From Primula veris (Eukaryota > Streptophyta > Magnoliopsida > Ericales > Primulaceae): a stretch of DNA of 64,000 bases. The notes below the pieces were generated by a model. That model saw nothing but the letters and a program-made list of their open reading frames with translations, was not told the origin of the DNA and searched no databases. Positions 11,591 to 22,982 of this stretch are shown in pieces; position 1 is the stretch's first letter, and each line of letters starts with the position of its first letter. Location: positions 17,384,814 to 17,448,813 of the forward strand of contig OY821740.1 of assembly GCA_963682055.1 (NCBI GenBank), read 5' to 3'. The translations under genes and the position numbers were made by a program.

Positions 11591-12134
11591 CATCGAAGGA
11601 GACACAAACCACTTCGGACATCTCGGAAGATCGGAGCCGACGCGAATTGATTTAGCCGAGCTTGGAAAGAAAATCAGGCTCGCCAAAAACACTTACATAA
11701 GGCATAACGATCGAAGATGAGATGATATGTAAGTCTCGGATGTAATTTAAAATTAAGTACGAATAAATTTGTGATATGAACACGACGTAATCAGGACAAC
11801 TTGTGAAATTTTCTGATTATTCCACTTTGCATAGATATATCGGATTAGCACTTCACTTACATAAAATGGGTTTTCAGTAAAGAAATATGAAAGACCTTCA
11901 TTTTCAAGGTAGTCGAATTTGATCAAATGTTGCTCAATATGCACAAATTGTCTAATCTCAAAACATTCCTCCAAAACAGATTTTATTAAACCTATGGGAT
12001 CCAGCTTTGTAATTAATAGAAATCTCCTTATTTGGTAAGTACACAGAGAAACCCCAAAAAGCAAACCACTAGTTACAATTCCCATTAAATCAGTTCATCA
12101 TCAAAATCCTCTCTGAAAAAAATAAAAAGAAAAA

Positions 12135-15100
12135 ATGATGGGAATGGGTTTATCAGTGTTGATATTAATAAAGGCAACTTTTTTATTCCTGCTATTTGCT
12201 TGCCTAAAAAACTTAGGATTTACAATACTATCACTTCCCCTTTTATATGCATCTTTAGTATCTTTACTAATCTCAATAACATCTCACCCACTAATCAATC
12301 TCCCAATGCTTTTAGGCAAATCCCCTGATGGGTCTTTTCCAATTTGGTCTATAATCATGTTTAGTCCATATTTATATTTTGTTCGGTTTTTTTCGGCTTT
12401 GAGAAGGTTGAGTAGCGGTGAGGATGCTTATAGTGAGATACATGAGGGTTTATATGTAGGAGGGTGGCCTTATTGCTTGGAAAAGTTGCCACCTGGCGAC
12501 CCTGCGGTTGTGGACTGTACGTGCGAGTTGCCTAGGAGGTTGGCGGGTCAGGCGTATTTATGTGTTCCTACGTGGGACACGCGGTCCCCACAGCCTGGTG
12601 AAATCGAGTCTGCTGTGAAATGGGCTTGTCGGAAGAGGGCTCAGGGGGTGCCCATATTCGTTCATTGCGCTTATGGTATGGGATTGGATTTTTTTTCCTG
12701 AATTTGATGTTGTAATTTGTTAACCAATTAGTTTATGCAATGGTTTTTTTGTTTAATTTAGATGATTGCTTTATGCTCTTTGACTGTCTTTATTGTAGCG
12801 TGCATGTGTTACGAACTGATGATTGCATTATTTCCTTTGACTGTCTTTGTCGTGGCCTAGATGTGTTAGCCTATTTGGCTACAGCTTTTCTGCAAATAAA
12901 ATGGTTGGATTAACTTGAGACTGAGTAAAAAACTGTTCATTTAGCTTAATAAACTCACTTGTTAACTAATATCAGTGCAATTCTTGAGCAAAGTTGTGTA
13001 AAAGACGAGCTAAATCGAGTCTGCTGTGAAATGGGCATGTCGAAAGAGGGGGAGTTCTAGTTCCGCCACTGGTGTGATGATTGTGTTATTCCCTTTGATT
13101 GTCTTTGTTGTGGTGTGTATGTGTTAGGAACTGGGGCTTGTTTGGCTGCAGCTTTTCTGCAAATAAATGGTTTGATTTACTTGAGACTGAGGAAAGAACT
13201 GTTCATTTAGTTCAATGCTGTACTTTTCAGACAGAAATCATAATAAACTCACGTGTTAACTGAATACAGTACAATTCTTGAGCAAAGTTGTGTAAAAGAC
13301 GAGCTAAAAGGCTGTAACATACTCTGTCATTCTCAATCTCCTATCATTCTCCATATTTTTACTTAAAATATGCCACTTTTGTTATTTTAATTAGATAGTG
13401 GCTTAAAATTTACTCAAAAACTCAATCTCCTTATATCTACATCCCTATTTAAAGTTAGCATCATAGTTTCCATTTTTTAAAATATATCTATCCAATGTTT
13501 TATAAGAATAAAGGGATAAAGGGATAAAGGGATCAAAACAATATTTTTTTAAGTTTTGAGGAGAGTTTAAGTCTCTTTGTATATAGGGATACTTTTGGCT
13601 AAAAGCTAATTTAGAGATATGTAAGGGTAATTGATGTGATTTTTTTTTTTTGAATAAAATCCATAAAATAAGGAAAGGATATGATATAGAGATATTGATT
13701 CCCTTGATCATTATGAATAATGGTTGATTTTCAAGTCATCGGTATGATTCCTATGAAATACTACCTAACCCGTGATGAATTCAAGATTATGAAGCTGCGT
13801 TTCTAGTGTCTGGTTATAGCTTGTAAGCATAATTGATCAAATAGTAGATAAGTGATTGTAGTTTGTTATGACTGCATATTTTTGTTCTTTGATCATTGCC
13901 CTTTGACGTCTCGCGTGAGACATGAATAAATAGCCGATTCGTTTTGTAAGTGTGCATCTTCTTTTTTGGGGTAAGTGGTAAGTCGTAGGTATGGATATGC
14001 AAGTTAGAATTATGAAATATTTGCAAAGGATAGTTTCAAGATCTTGAAGTTGAACTTTCTTCGAGTTTGATGTTATGTTTTACAAGCAATTCTGGTATAT
14101 GAAATGCGCTTGGTTTGCATTTTTGAATCATTTCTCACTTGGTAATGTTATATGTGTTGTGTGACATATTAGCTCGTTATAGATATATATAGAGATATGT
14201 ATAGATATAGAGAGAGGTATGCGAGACAACAATAAGGGAGACTTTATTAATCAAAATGTGTACAGAGAGATAAATCAAGAGACCCCTGACTCTCTTTACA
14301 TAACAGAGGGTAATGTTACATATGTTAGGAAAGCCCAAGATAGGCCCAATAGAGTAAGACACAAGATGGCCAATAATATACTACAACACTCCCCCTTTGG
14401 ACGTCTTGATTTCTTCATCGTGCTGTCGATCTGAGTCGAGTTCATTCGCAGTGCTAAACACATAAAAACCTTAGGGAAGAAAAACTCAGTGTGGGACAAA
14501 ACCGGTACCTAGGAGAAACTGTGTAGCCGAATAATATAGGTCGAAATACCATGTAAGTAACTAACCACAAAACAGTGTGCCTCATCAAAACCTTGTCAGA
14601 GCAAACCCAATGGGAAAATCTCTGATCGAAGGAAAAAGAGTGCAACAGTGGTAGTGATAGGGGATCAACCACAAAACAGGTGCCTCATCAAAACCTTGCT
14701 AGAGTAAACCCAGTGGGAAAAACCTCTAGTCGAAGGACAAAAGAGTACACAGTGGTAAGAAGTATACAACAGGATACTCCCCCTAATTTCGGCAATCTTA
14801 AGTGAGATATGATGGGAACGTATCTCGCTAAAAACCTTGCTAAGGAAAACCTAGTGGGAAAAAACATTACTCTAAGGACAAAAAGAGTACACGGGCATGT
14901 GACTGGATGCTCCCCTCACTTGCACACGACAGGATGCGAGGATTTCGACTAAGTAGTAATTAGTGCAATAAGCATTCACATGGATGCTCCCCGCACTTGC
15001 ACACGACTGCAGATTTCATATTTCAAGAAAGAGTACGAGCATTCGACTGGATGCTTCATCTTTACTTGCACACGACCGGGTGTAGTAAAATCTAACGTGG

Positions 15101-16750
15101 AATAGAATGAGCATTCAACGGGATGCTCTTAAACTTCATATGTGAAAATTTATTTCGGCGAGAAATGTTGAATATCATAATGTAGTCATGTCTCTCTTGA
15201 TCGATAACAACAAGTTGTCCTCAAATACGACAAATGTTTTATCTAGATCGTGAGACAGAACATATGTAATTCAAATATGGCTAATACTGGCTCGAAACCA
15301 TATACACTCTCTAGTCGTCTCATAGAGCACGAGTAGATCAGAGTGATTCATTTGGAGTCATTACAAGACCTCCAAGATATCGCCTTATTTCTAATGGTAA
15401 AGACAAACCATGTTAGTAATCTGATAAGTAACCGGTATCGGTATAACCAAAAAAGGGTTGCGTTAATTCGAGTACCGAAGAGGGTAGGTACACTCGATGA
15501 CGCAATATGGGATAAGACAAGTCCTCATCCACAGTTACTAAGGTAGTGGGAAAATGTCTTTTAGCTCGTTATAAATAACGTGTTTAGATGATGAATAATT
15601 CAGCGTTTATACCTTTCTGATCATGCAAGTCATCAATATGAAATGGTATACCTTACCTCTGAAAGAGTTCGGATTCATGAGGTTGAATTTATCAATATTC
15701 TAAGGTGCCATTAATGCGTGATTTTTTTTTTTTTGAAAGGTCATTAATGCGTGAATTTTAATGGTTGTAAATTATAATGAGATCCAAATTGAAGGTTGGG
15801 GGTTCGAATCATGGGAATCGGAGTGAAATCCTTAGTTCCTATGAGAAAAAAACTATATGAATAAATTATAATGAGATTTTTTGCATGATAGATATTAGAT
15901 AGTTCGGATTGGCAACTAGTAGCGATTTTTTAGTATGACAGTACTTTCAATTCCAAAGAAAGAGGAAAAGGGACAAGAATTATGTACTTGAGAAGTAATT
16001 CTTTTATGTGCACTGAACTGGTCTTCCTTTGGATTAGAAAAGTTATTGATGTTTGCTTAATGATTTCCCAGTACTATGCCATGAGACCATTGAGGTGTAT
16101 CCAAGCTCGGAAATTCTTTTCGATAATTTACTTGAAGAAAGCGTGAATTTCATTATCAAATATTTTAGCACTAGACTGCTTCAAAGGAGTGCAAGTGAAT
16201 GATTGGTATGCCCAAGTGCCAAACCAATGTAGATAAAATTTTCTGATATGTACACCTCCATTAGTCCAAATTGACGAGTAAATTGAAAATTACCTTATAG
16301 GTAGGTGTATCGGTTATAATTGGGTTAATCGAGAATAGGTGATAAGTTGATGTAATAACTATACATGACCATTATTCTTTTTGGTAAAAACCGAATCCCT
16401 AATTTTAACATTGAAGGTGCAAGATGCAGTAGTTTTTTTCATTATTTTTTATTTTTTAAATTTTATAAGATTCGTGCCAGCAATTGTAGCTGCTTTATGC
16501 TGAGAAATCTACTTGATTTTGAATCTTGTTATTGTATTTTGCTTTTGCAATTAAGTAAATTGCTTGTTTGCTTATAGGTCACGGACGAAGTGTTGCTGTA
16601 ATGTGTGCACTGTTAGTAGCCTTGGGTGTGGCGGAAGATTGGAAAAATGCAGAGAAGCTAATCAAACAAAAACGGCCTTATATCAAAATGAACTCTCTTC
16701 ATCGTAAAGCATTAGATGAGTGGTCAAAGCACCGCCTTACGGTAAATTAA
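12135..16750 (+). CDS. Membrane-anchored HCX5R dual-specificity-type phosphatase (YnbD-like)
   Basis: Two coding exons, 12135-12675 and 16578-16750, joined across a 3.9-kb intron (TTATG|GTATGG ... TTATAG|GTCACG); product 237 residues. The N-terminus (about residues 5-95) has two to three hydrophobic segments, so the protein is probably membrane-bound. The catalytic domain follows: HEGLYVGGWP (about 104), a WD loop candidate PTWDTRSP (about 147-154) as general acid, and the P-loop HCAYGHGRS at residues 177-185 with nucleophile C178 and R184. The intron falls inside the P-loop. Related plant proteins are usually annotated 'YnbD-like' from a bacterial relative; the substrate (phosphoprotein or phospholipid) is not shown by the sequence. 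The start is the first ATG of a closely spaced pair. A GTAAAT just before the stop could in principle be a donor, but the TAA directly after it makes a natural end. Confidence 0.85.
12602..13315 (+). repeat. Tandem duplication covering the end of exon 1 and the start of the intron
   Basis: The exon 1 segment AAATCGAGTCTGCTGTGAAATGGGC at 12600-12624 recurs at 13013-13037 inside the intron with few changes. The intron sequences after both also align (CTGCAAATAAA, GAGACTGAG, ACTGTTCATTTAG, CAATTCTTGAGCAAAGTTGTGTAAAAGACG). A shorter sub-repeat (TTTGACTGTCTTTGT...ATGTGTTA) occurs three times. The second exon fragment is not usable: the P-loop part is missing. Confidence 0.8.
14155..15545 (-). mobile_element. 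Copia retrotransposon 3' fragment inside the phosphatase intron
   Basis: The left part (14155-14388) is an LTR starting TGTTGTGTGACA and ending CAACA, followed by a minus-strand polypurine tract (CTCCCCCTTT on the plus strand). Next come repeats of the form AACCTTG..AG..AA.CCCA.TGGGAAAA (14589, 14694, 14835) and repeats of TGCTCCCC..ACTTGCACACGAC. From about 15195 the sequence matches, in minus orientation, the RNase H end of the copia element at 31.4-32 kb. The reading frame is broken throughout and the 5' part of the element and its other LTR are absent. It is related to, but has a different LTR from, the 30.4-kb element. Confidence 0.8.
15765..15875 (+). mobile_element. SINE-like tRNA-derived unit (partial)
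   Basis: Contains a pol III B-box-like GGTTCGAATCA at 15801-15811 followed by GGAGTGAAATCCTTAGTTCCT. The same 3' text occurs in the unit at 62.3 kb, suggesting one family. The A box is poorly preserved. Confidence 0.45.
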
Positions 16751-17669
16751 GTTCAAGTTCTATATTGTCTAATGCTTCATCAGATAGTTAAGCAGTGGTA
16801 GATAATCAAATATTTTTCATCGTCACATGGACTTGTCTATTGTTGTATGGATGGTTTGTTCAACCACCTGTTTGGATTAAGATACAAGAAATATTGTATG
16901 TTCTTATTTTCGTCAATGATTATTGTTGAGATTATGCAGACTACTATGCTTTATAGCTGCAGTTGATCGTGTTCAAAATACGCTACAATTACCATGATTT
17001 AGTTCTGTTTTGAGCACAATACAAGTGAACTTTCTTGAAGTTGATTTGTTCTGAGATGTTATTCATCTGTTTCAAACCGGTTTATTTACAGGGTATTTTG
17101 TGTCCTAACCTTTTAGCCTGTAATAAGGCTTTGTTTGATGTTTGGCCACGGAACGTGGTTTAGAACCTTGTATGTCATGTGATGCTACTTTTGGATGAAA
17201 ATTTAATATCCCGGTCGACAGAGCAAAAATGACAGCACATACTGCAATATAACAGCAATTTCTGCTGATATTTGAACAAGTTATTTTAATTAATCTTTTC
17301 TTGGGTAAAAAGGGTTGGTAGATGCAAATATAAATCTGGTTGGATAATAAGTAACACAAAAATATTGATATGAATTATGAGTGTTGAAAGTTGAAACCCT
17401 TCAACTATCTCATGAAGTTTTTTTCCCCAGATAACTAGCATGTATATTTTCTTTTAAATTCGATCCGGGACTTGATCTGTTTCCAAATCAAATGTTCATA
17501 GGGCTAAAACTTGCAAGATTACTAGAGTTTTGTCTGCGGAAAAGAAAATGTTTTTAATTAGATTGATGAAAGACAGTCGTACTGACATGGTCTAGAACAA
17601 GAATGGTTATCACTTATCAGAGAGAAAAAAAAAAAAAAAAAAAAGTAACAATAATGTCTAGCTTGACCA
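16751..17669. other. Intergenic space between convergent genes
   Basis: Holds the 3' untranslated regions of the phosphatase gene (+) and the RNase H2 A gene (-). A 23-base A run lies at about 17623-17645. I see no further gene here. Confidence 0.6.
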
Positions 17670-20600
17670 TCAGAAGTGAGAGAGTGACTCGAGTTTACGA
17701 GCCTGGAAAAACTTGCAGCGACCTTTACCATCAGATTCGATTTCCTCACTTTTTTTCTTTGCTCCTGTGAACATACTCGTCAACTTTAATTGTCTCTTCC
17801 CATTAGAAACGTTATCTTCATTATCTTTATCAGATTCCCTTGAAAGAAATAAAAAAAGATGACACTTCTTGTTCAAAGAAGGAAAATCTGAGGAAGAGCG
17901 TGAAAGAATATTCCAGACAAGGGAGTGTAGCATGCGAAAGAGTGGTTTGATCATTATTACTTGTAAGTAATTTACACTCCGACTTAGCATTAGTTAATAT
18001 ACATTAGATGCAATTAGCCTTTCCAAGTCCCAACAGAGATATTTACACGATCATTGCTACATCTACCAACAACGTCCACCCTGAAATCTTAATTTTTAAT
18101 CTGAATGGTAAAATGGATCAATTACGATGTTTTGGGTGGAAAAAGAAGTTGAAATGAAAGATCTCTCTATTTCCAAAGAGGTTAATACGTATTATTCAGA
18201 TTGTATTCAACTTTTTACTTAACAAGTGAAAATACTTTCAACTAATGGCTTACCATACAACTTCAACAATCTTTTTAAAGAAGGGAGTGCACGTTCCCCA
18301 GCTGAAGCGCACCACTGTTGGAAACCCAAATACGTTATGTTTGTGATCTTCTAACCAAGTCTTGGTTGCTGGATCTAAAACAACAAAATGGAAATGGTTC
18401 AGTTAATTGATTTCAATAAACTGCAATCTTGAACGATATTAAACTGATTTTTAAATTTTGATAGGCATACAACTTAAACACAACCCGGTTTCGAATATAC
18501 GACAGTATGCAATGCAATACTACTTAATGGGAACGAAAAAAACCTTAACTAACACTTTTGGAGAAATAAGTCTAAAATATGTCACTTTATGGCAATCTCC
18601 CCCAAAAAACGAAATGGGGAAGGAGTAGTACCTCCTGGATAACCGGATCCAAACTTTGTATGCATATTTTCTGCAGTTTCATCAAAGGTCCAACCCCTCA
18701 AGGCTCTGTCTCTTGTGACCTAGACATTCAAATGAACATAGATTAAGAAAGTTACTCTAAGCACTTAAATGGGGAAGGTAAAACATTCGATAAAATAATT
18801 ACCTTTGCTACAATGCTTGCTCCACTTACAACCGGATAGAGGCTATCTGCTTTTTTTGCAACCACAAACTTGATCGAGGGAAAACGATCCGATAATTTAA
18901 CCCTATATTTCTCTGGATCTCCGACAGTATCTACATAAACCTAAATCAGTTTCACAGATAAATACTTTTATTCCTTTCCCATGGGAAGTTGCAAAATTAT
19001 ATCACAAAGTTATGGTGACAAGTTACGTCAAGGCAATGCCATAGACAAATTTTTAGGCATGTGACAGAGTGGCAATGAGCTTTTCAGTTACGAAAAATTA
19101 TACAAAACAGGATCTATTCAATCAGATAGCAGATAGGTGAAACCATGAAATAATCCAAGATATTTTATCTGAGTATATGTATATGATACTGTAGTCTCCT
19201 TGTCAACACCAGAAACTACCAATAATTTAGCAGTGATAGAAAAACACACAAAAACTCAGATTAAAATTCAAAAGAACTGATATGGCAATTTTTTTTTGGT
19301 TAATATAAGAGCATGGGGTCCGAAACCTAGGTTCGCATGATCACATCCAATGAAAACTGATACATCATTGTGTTTGGATTTAATATTTTAGATTGGTTTG
19401 TGATTCTATCATAACTCAATAAATTGATGCTTTTTGAAATAAAATTTCTTCTATACTCTATGCTAAGAGCCAATAGTAATTATTTATATCATTGATACAA
19501 TTTTTCGAGTCTGCATAAACAGGCATCAAAATTCAAACTAAGTTAGAAGTATCATTTGGTAGAAAAGATGAATTATCTACCTCTGTAAGGAGAAAACCCA
19601 AGTTCAATACCCTCTTGACAAGTCCCATAGCAGACTCATGGGATATTTCATTAAGGTTTATCTTCTCCTTTTTCAGCATTTTAGCCGAGAGCTCCCTTGG
19701 ATCTATCACATCAACACCCCAACCAATAGCTCCATCAGCTTTCAAACTCTCAAACAATTCCTCCCTTTTTTCTTCTTTCAGAGTTTTCGAATCTGTAGAT
19801 ATCCAAAATCAGCATGAAATCTGAGTGCATTTTTACTATTATATGCAAATCATTTACGTGCTTCTTGGAAAAATCAATCTGTCAGAAGAGGAACTGAGTG
19901 GTGACACAGAAAATAAATAAATTAGATTTTCACCATGCACTTTACTTAAATAATTTAATTGTAGCAGCCTCCCACCACCCTATTAAAAAGAGAATATTGG
20001 GTTTGCCACTGCAGTCATTTGTATATCATAGATGGTTAAAACTTAACACGGAATGGATAATTGCTATGTCCTTGACGTGCCATGCTAAATAACAACGGAA
20101 AACATAAAGTAGTTTCTTTTTGTGTGTCTATGTCCATCTTATCAACGGAAGACTACATAGACCGTTTGCAAAGTACCCAAGTGAAGACTAAGCCAAAACT
20201 AAAAACACCAAGAAACTGCTAGTATGTAAATAAAAACTGTAGCTGCGGAGTATATTAACTCATCGTGTATGTTAACAGTTAAAAATCAAAGATCGAATCA
20301 ATAGGAAAAACCATCGGTCAAATTTGATAAAAATCTGACGTTAAGCCAAAGTTTCAAACGAGAAAAAGAATACTTTAAGATATTAGTTGTTAACCTGCAA
20401 ATTCTAACGAGGAAAGAGTCTTCTTGTATGAGAGTGCACAATACAAGCATCCATACACCATGGGCCCTATGAAAAATATTAAACGAACCAAAAATTGGGG
20501 AATATATATTACTTAAAAGCATAATTCAATAGAAATAAGTAGTTTTAGTAAAGAAGACAAATGAAGAACTGAAAAGGCAACAAAATAATACGATGCTTAT

Positions 20601-21582
20601 GCTGAAACACGTGTCCAAAAAGAAAAAGAGAGAGTTAGTACTGGGTATCTGTTCTTATATCAATTTCTTTTGGAAGTACTTTAAACTTCTAAACTTAGTA
20701 TGTATTAACACCACTTTAAACGTAAAGACAAGTACAATCGAGGCCATACTGATTAGTAAAGAACTGAAAGCAACCAAATAAAACATACTTCCCTCCATTC
20801 CATATTACTTGTATTTGCATTTAAGCTGCAGTGAATTTGGTTGGTCGTATTGATATATGAGCTATTTTGCTTTTGTGGCATTAAACATGTAGAACCCGCA
20901 ATTTTCATACCCTAAAATTATAGCTAGTTTCCTTAAATTCCTTGATAAAATAAATAACAAAACAGATAGCTATCAGATTCTGGATGATAAGTTAAAGACT
21001 AATAATATATGCAAAATATTAGATTTTGGTGTAGCTACAACATCACATTCGAAATTAAAGCCTTGTTTGGTTGCAGCTTTTAATCTCTCCTTTTCCGGTT
21101 TAGCTTAGGAATTAGAGTATTTGGTTGACCAGCTCAAAAATCAGAGCTTTTCTGTTTATTACTCCTGAAAAAGTCATAAGCTCAAAGCTGGATGAACTGA
21201 GCTTTTTTTTCTCAACCTAAAAAAAATCTGCTTGTTTTCTTAAAAGTTGTAGTAAAACAAGGCCTAATTAGATATTTCATATTTCTTACAGCTTTTGAAA
21301 AAGATAAAAGTGACTTGTTTGAAACTAAGAAGAAGATAAAACCACATAATATCAGCTTTTAAAATCAACTTAAATCTAATAAGAAAAGATATATAAAATA
21401 AACAAGCCGAAATAATAAAGCAAGGAAATTAATTAAAATTAAACAATGAACAGGCAAATGGAGTAGAAAAAGGGGTAAAAGGGTAAAAAAAAACCTAAGA
21501 CAGGGCCACGGCCAGCTTCGTCAATTCCCATCATGCAAGGCTCACTCCCCCATTTCGCTATTATTATACCCTCCGACCCCAT
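17670..21582 (-). CDS. RNASEH2A: Ribonuclease H2 subunit A
   Basis: Catalytic subunit of RNase H2, which cuts the RNA of RNA/DNA hybrids and removes single ribonucleotides from DNA in the nucleus with subunits B and C. Seven coding exons: 21582-21495, 20466-20395, 19792-19581, 18940-18803, 18719-18632, 18374-18254 and 17838-17670. All introns are GT-AG and phases agree; product 295 residues, the usual plant length. The N-terminus carries [17 protein letters not shown] (D21, E22 catalytic), then ADSKTL, the [15 protein letters not shown] block with a further catalytic Asp, and GSGYPGDP. The C-terminus has the plant tail ending [12 protein letters not shown]. Intron 1 (about 1 kb) carries a MITE. 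It converges with the phosphatase gene. All catalytic motifs are intact. Confidence 0.95.
21059..21264. mobile_element. Tourist-like MITE in RNASEH2A intron 1
   Basis: Inverted ends GCCTTGTTTGGTTGCAGCTTTTA and its imperfect complement TTAAAAGTTGTAGTAAAACA (then AGGC), flanked by TAA on both sides. About 206 bp, with no coding capacity. Confidence 0.65.

Positions 21583-21650
<68 letters not shown>
21583..21650. repeat. (TC)n(TA)n microsatellite in the RNASEH2A leader
   Basis: A CT run is followed by a long TA run (about 21606-21648), directly upstream of the ATG at 21582 on the minus strand. It therefore lies in the 5' UTR or core promoter. Confidence 0.95.
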
Positions 21651-21654
<4 letters not shown>

Positions 21655-22982
21655 TTTACAGCATTATCCGATAAAATTTAGAAAATAAATGTACTTATGA
21701 TACAAATATTTGGACAATAAAAAAAAGATAATAGTATAAGATGAGAATACTCAAAGGAATTTTGAGAGCTTAAATAGGGATAAAAAGTGTTATTAGTTAT
21801 TATTTTTTCTCTATTTTTTATGAGAATATGGTATTGTGGTAATTAATAAAAAGTGTAAGGGTATTTTTATAAAAAAGTGGTAAAATTTAGCAGTCTCAAA
21901 AAATATTGGGTTGGCTTATTATAATAGTATATATATATATTAATTTAATTGTATCAAAATTATCGGAATGAGCTTTTTTAAAAGTTAGTCATATATTTTA
22001 AATGTTAAATTTTATGATTATATTTAAAAAAAAATTATTTCGACAATTTTAATATAAGTTATAAGTCGATCAAAATTGCACGTAGTTTCGTAACGGATGT
22101 AAACGGACTGCCTAACTATTTCTTCCATCTCTCTCTAGTCTTCCCGCCCAAAGTGTAATATTAGACCAATACGGTAATATTACACTTTAGTGACATACGT
22201 TTGCCATTTTAGCTTATTTGGTTTTTTAAAAAATTGATTTTATATAATTAAGTTTAGTGAGTAAATTTGGTTAGTGAATTATCGTTAATTTCTTGGGTTT
22301 TAATGAAGCATGGGATATCATAAGTTTTTTTTCCATTACAAGAGATTGTAAACAGTACTTATGTTTTAACTTTAAGCACTATACGTTTGTATCTCTCAAA
22401 TTTTAGTGTTTACAAACATAGATTTCACGGTGTGTTTACAAACATAGATTTCACGGTGCAAAAGTCATGAGGTCACGTGTTCTATTTCTATCGAAAAAGT
22501 TAATGGGAGTGTTAAGGAAATAAATTTTGTTTGGTAAACTCGGTGCAGTGAATCAAGACTTTGAAAAATTACTTCACTATAGTACATTACATCAAGATTA
22601 TGAATATTCGGTGCATTAGGTCAAAAATTTATGTAAACACAGTGCACTGAAGTGTAATTGTCCCGACAAATACAATGCTTTTTACTTGGTTTACTTGACG
22701 ATTCTAATTGAGCCCCTGCCGTATGTACTTTCAATTATCAACTCAGACACTATAAACCATAAAATTCATCCATCACATTAAATTAAGATCATAATCAACA
22801 CCTTCCACATTAATTATTATTGTAACAACTTAAACAGAGACAGAAAATAAGCTCCAACATTGGTTTATCCATGGGGTAACAACAAGTTAAGGTTTCCTAA
22901 GTAGTCACTGGAAATAAAGAGTCTTCATATACAAAGAAACGCATAACTTTTGTACACCGAAACTGGATATGGTATTGATCCA
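21651..22982. other. AT-rich intergenic region upstream of RNASEH2A
   Basis: No open frame or RNA gene recognised. A 26-bp perfect tandem duplication (GTGTTTACAAACATAGATTT..., copies at 22406 and 22432) is the only clear structure. The part near 22,880-22,982 is probably the 3' UTR of VAMP727. Confidence 0.55.
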
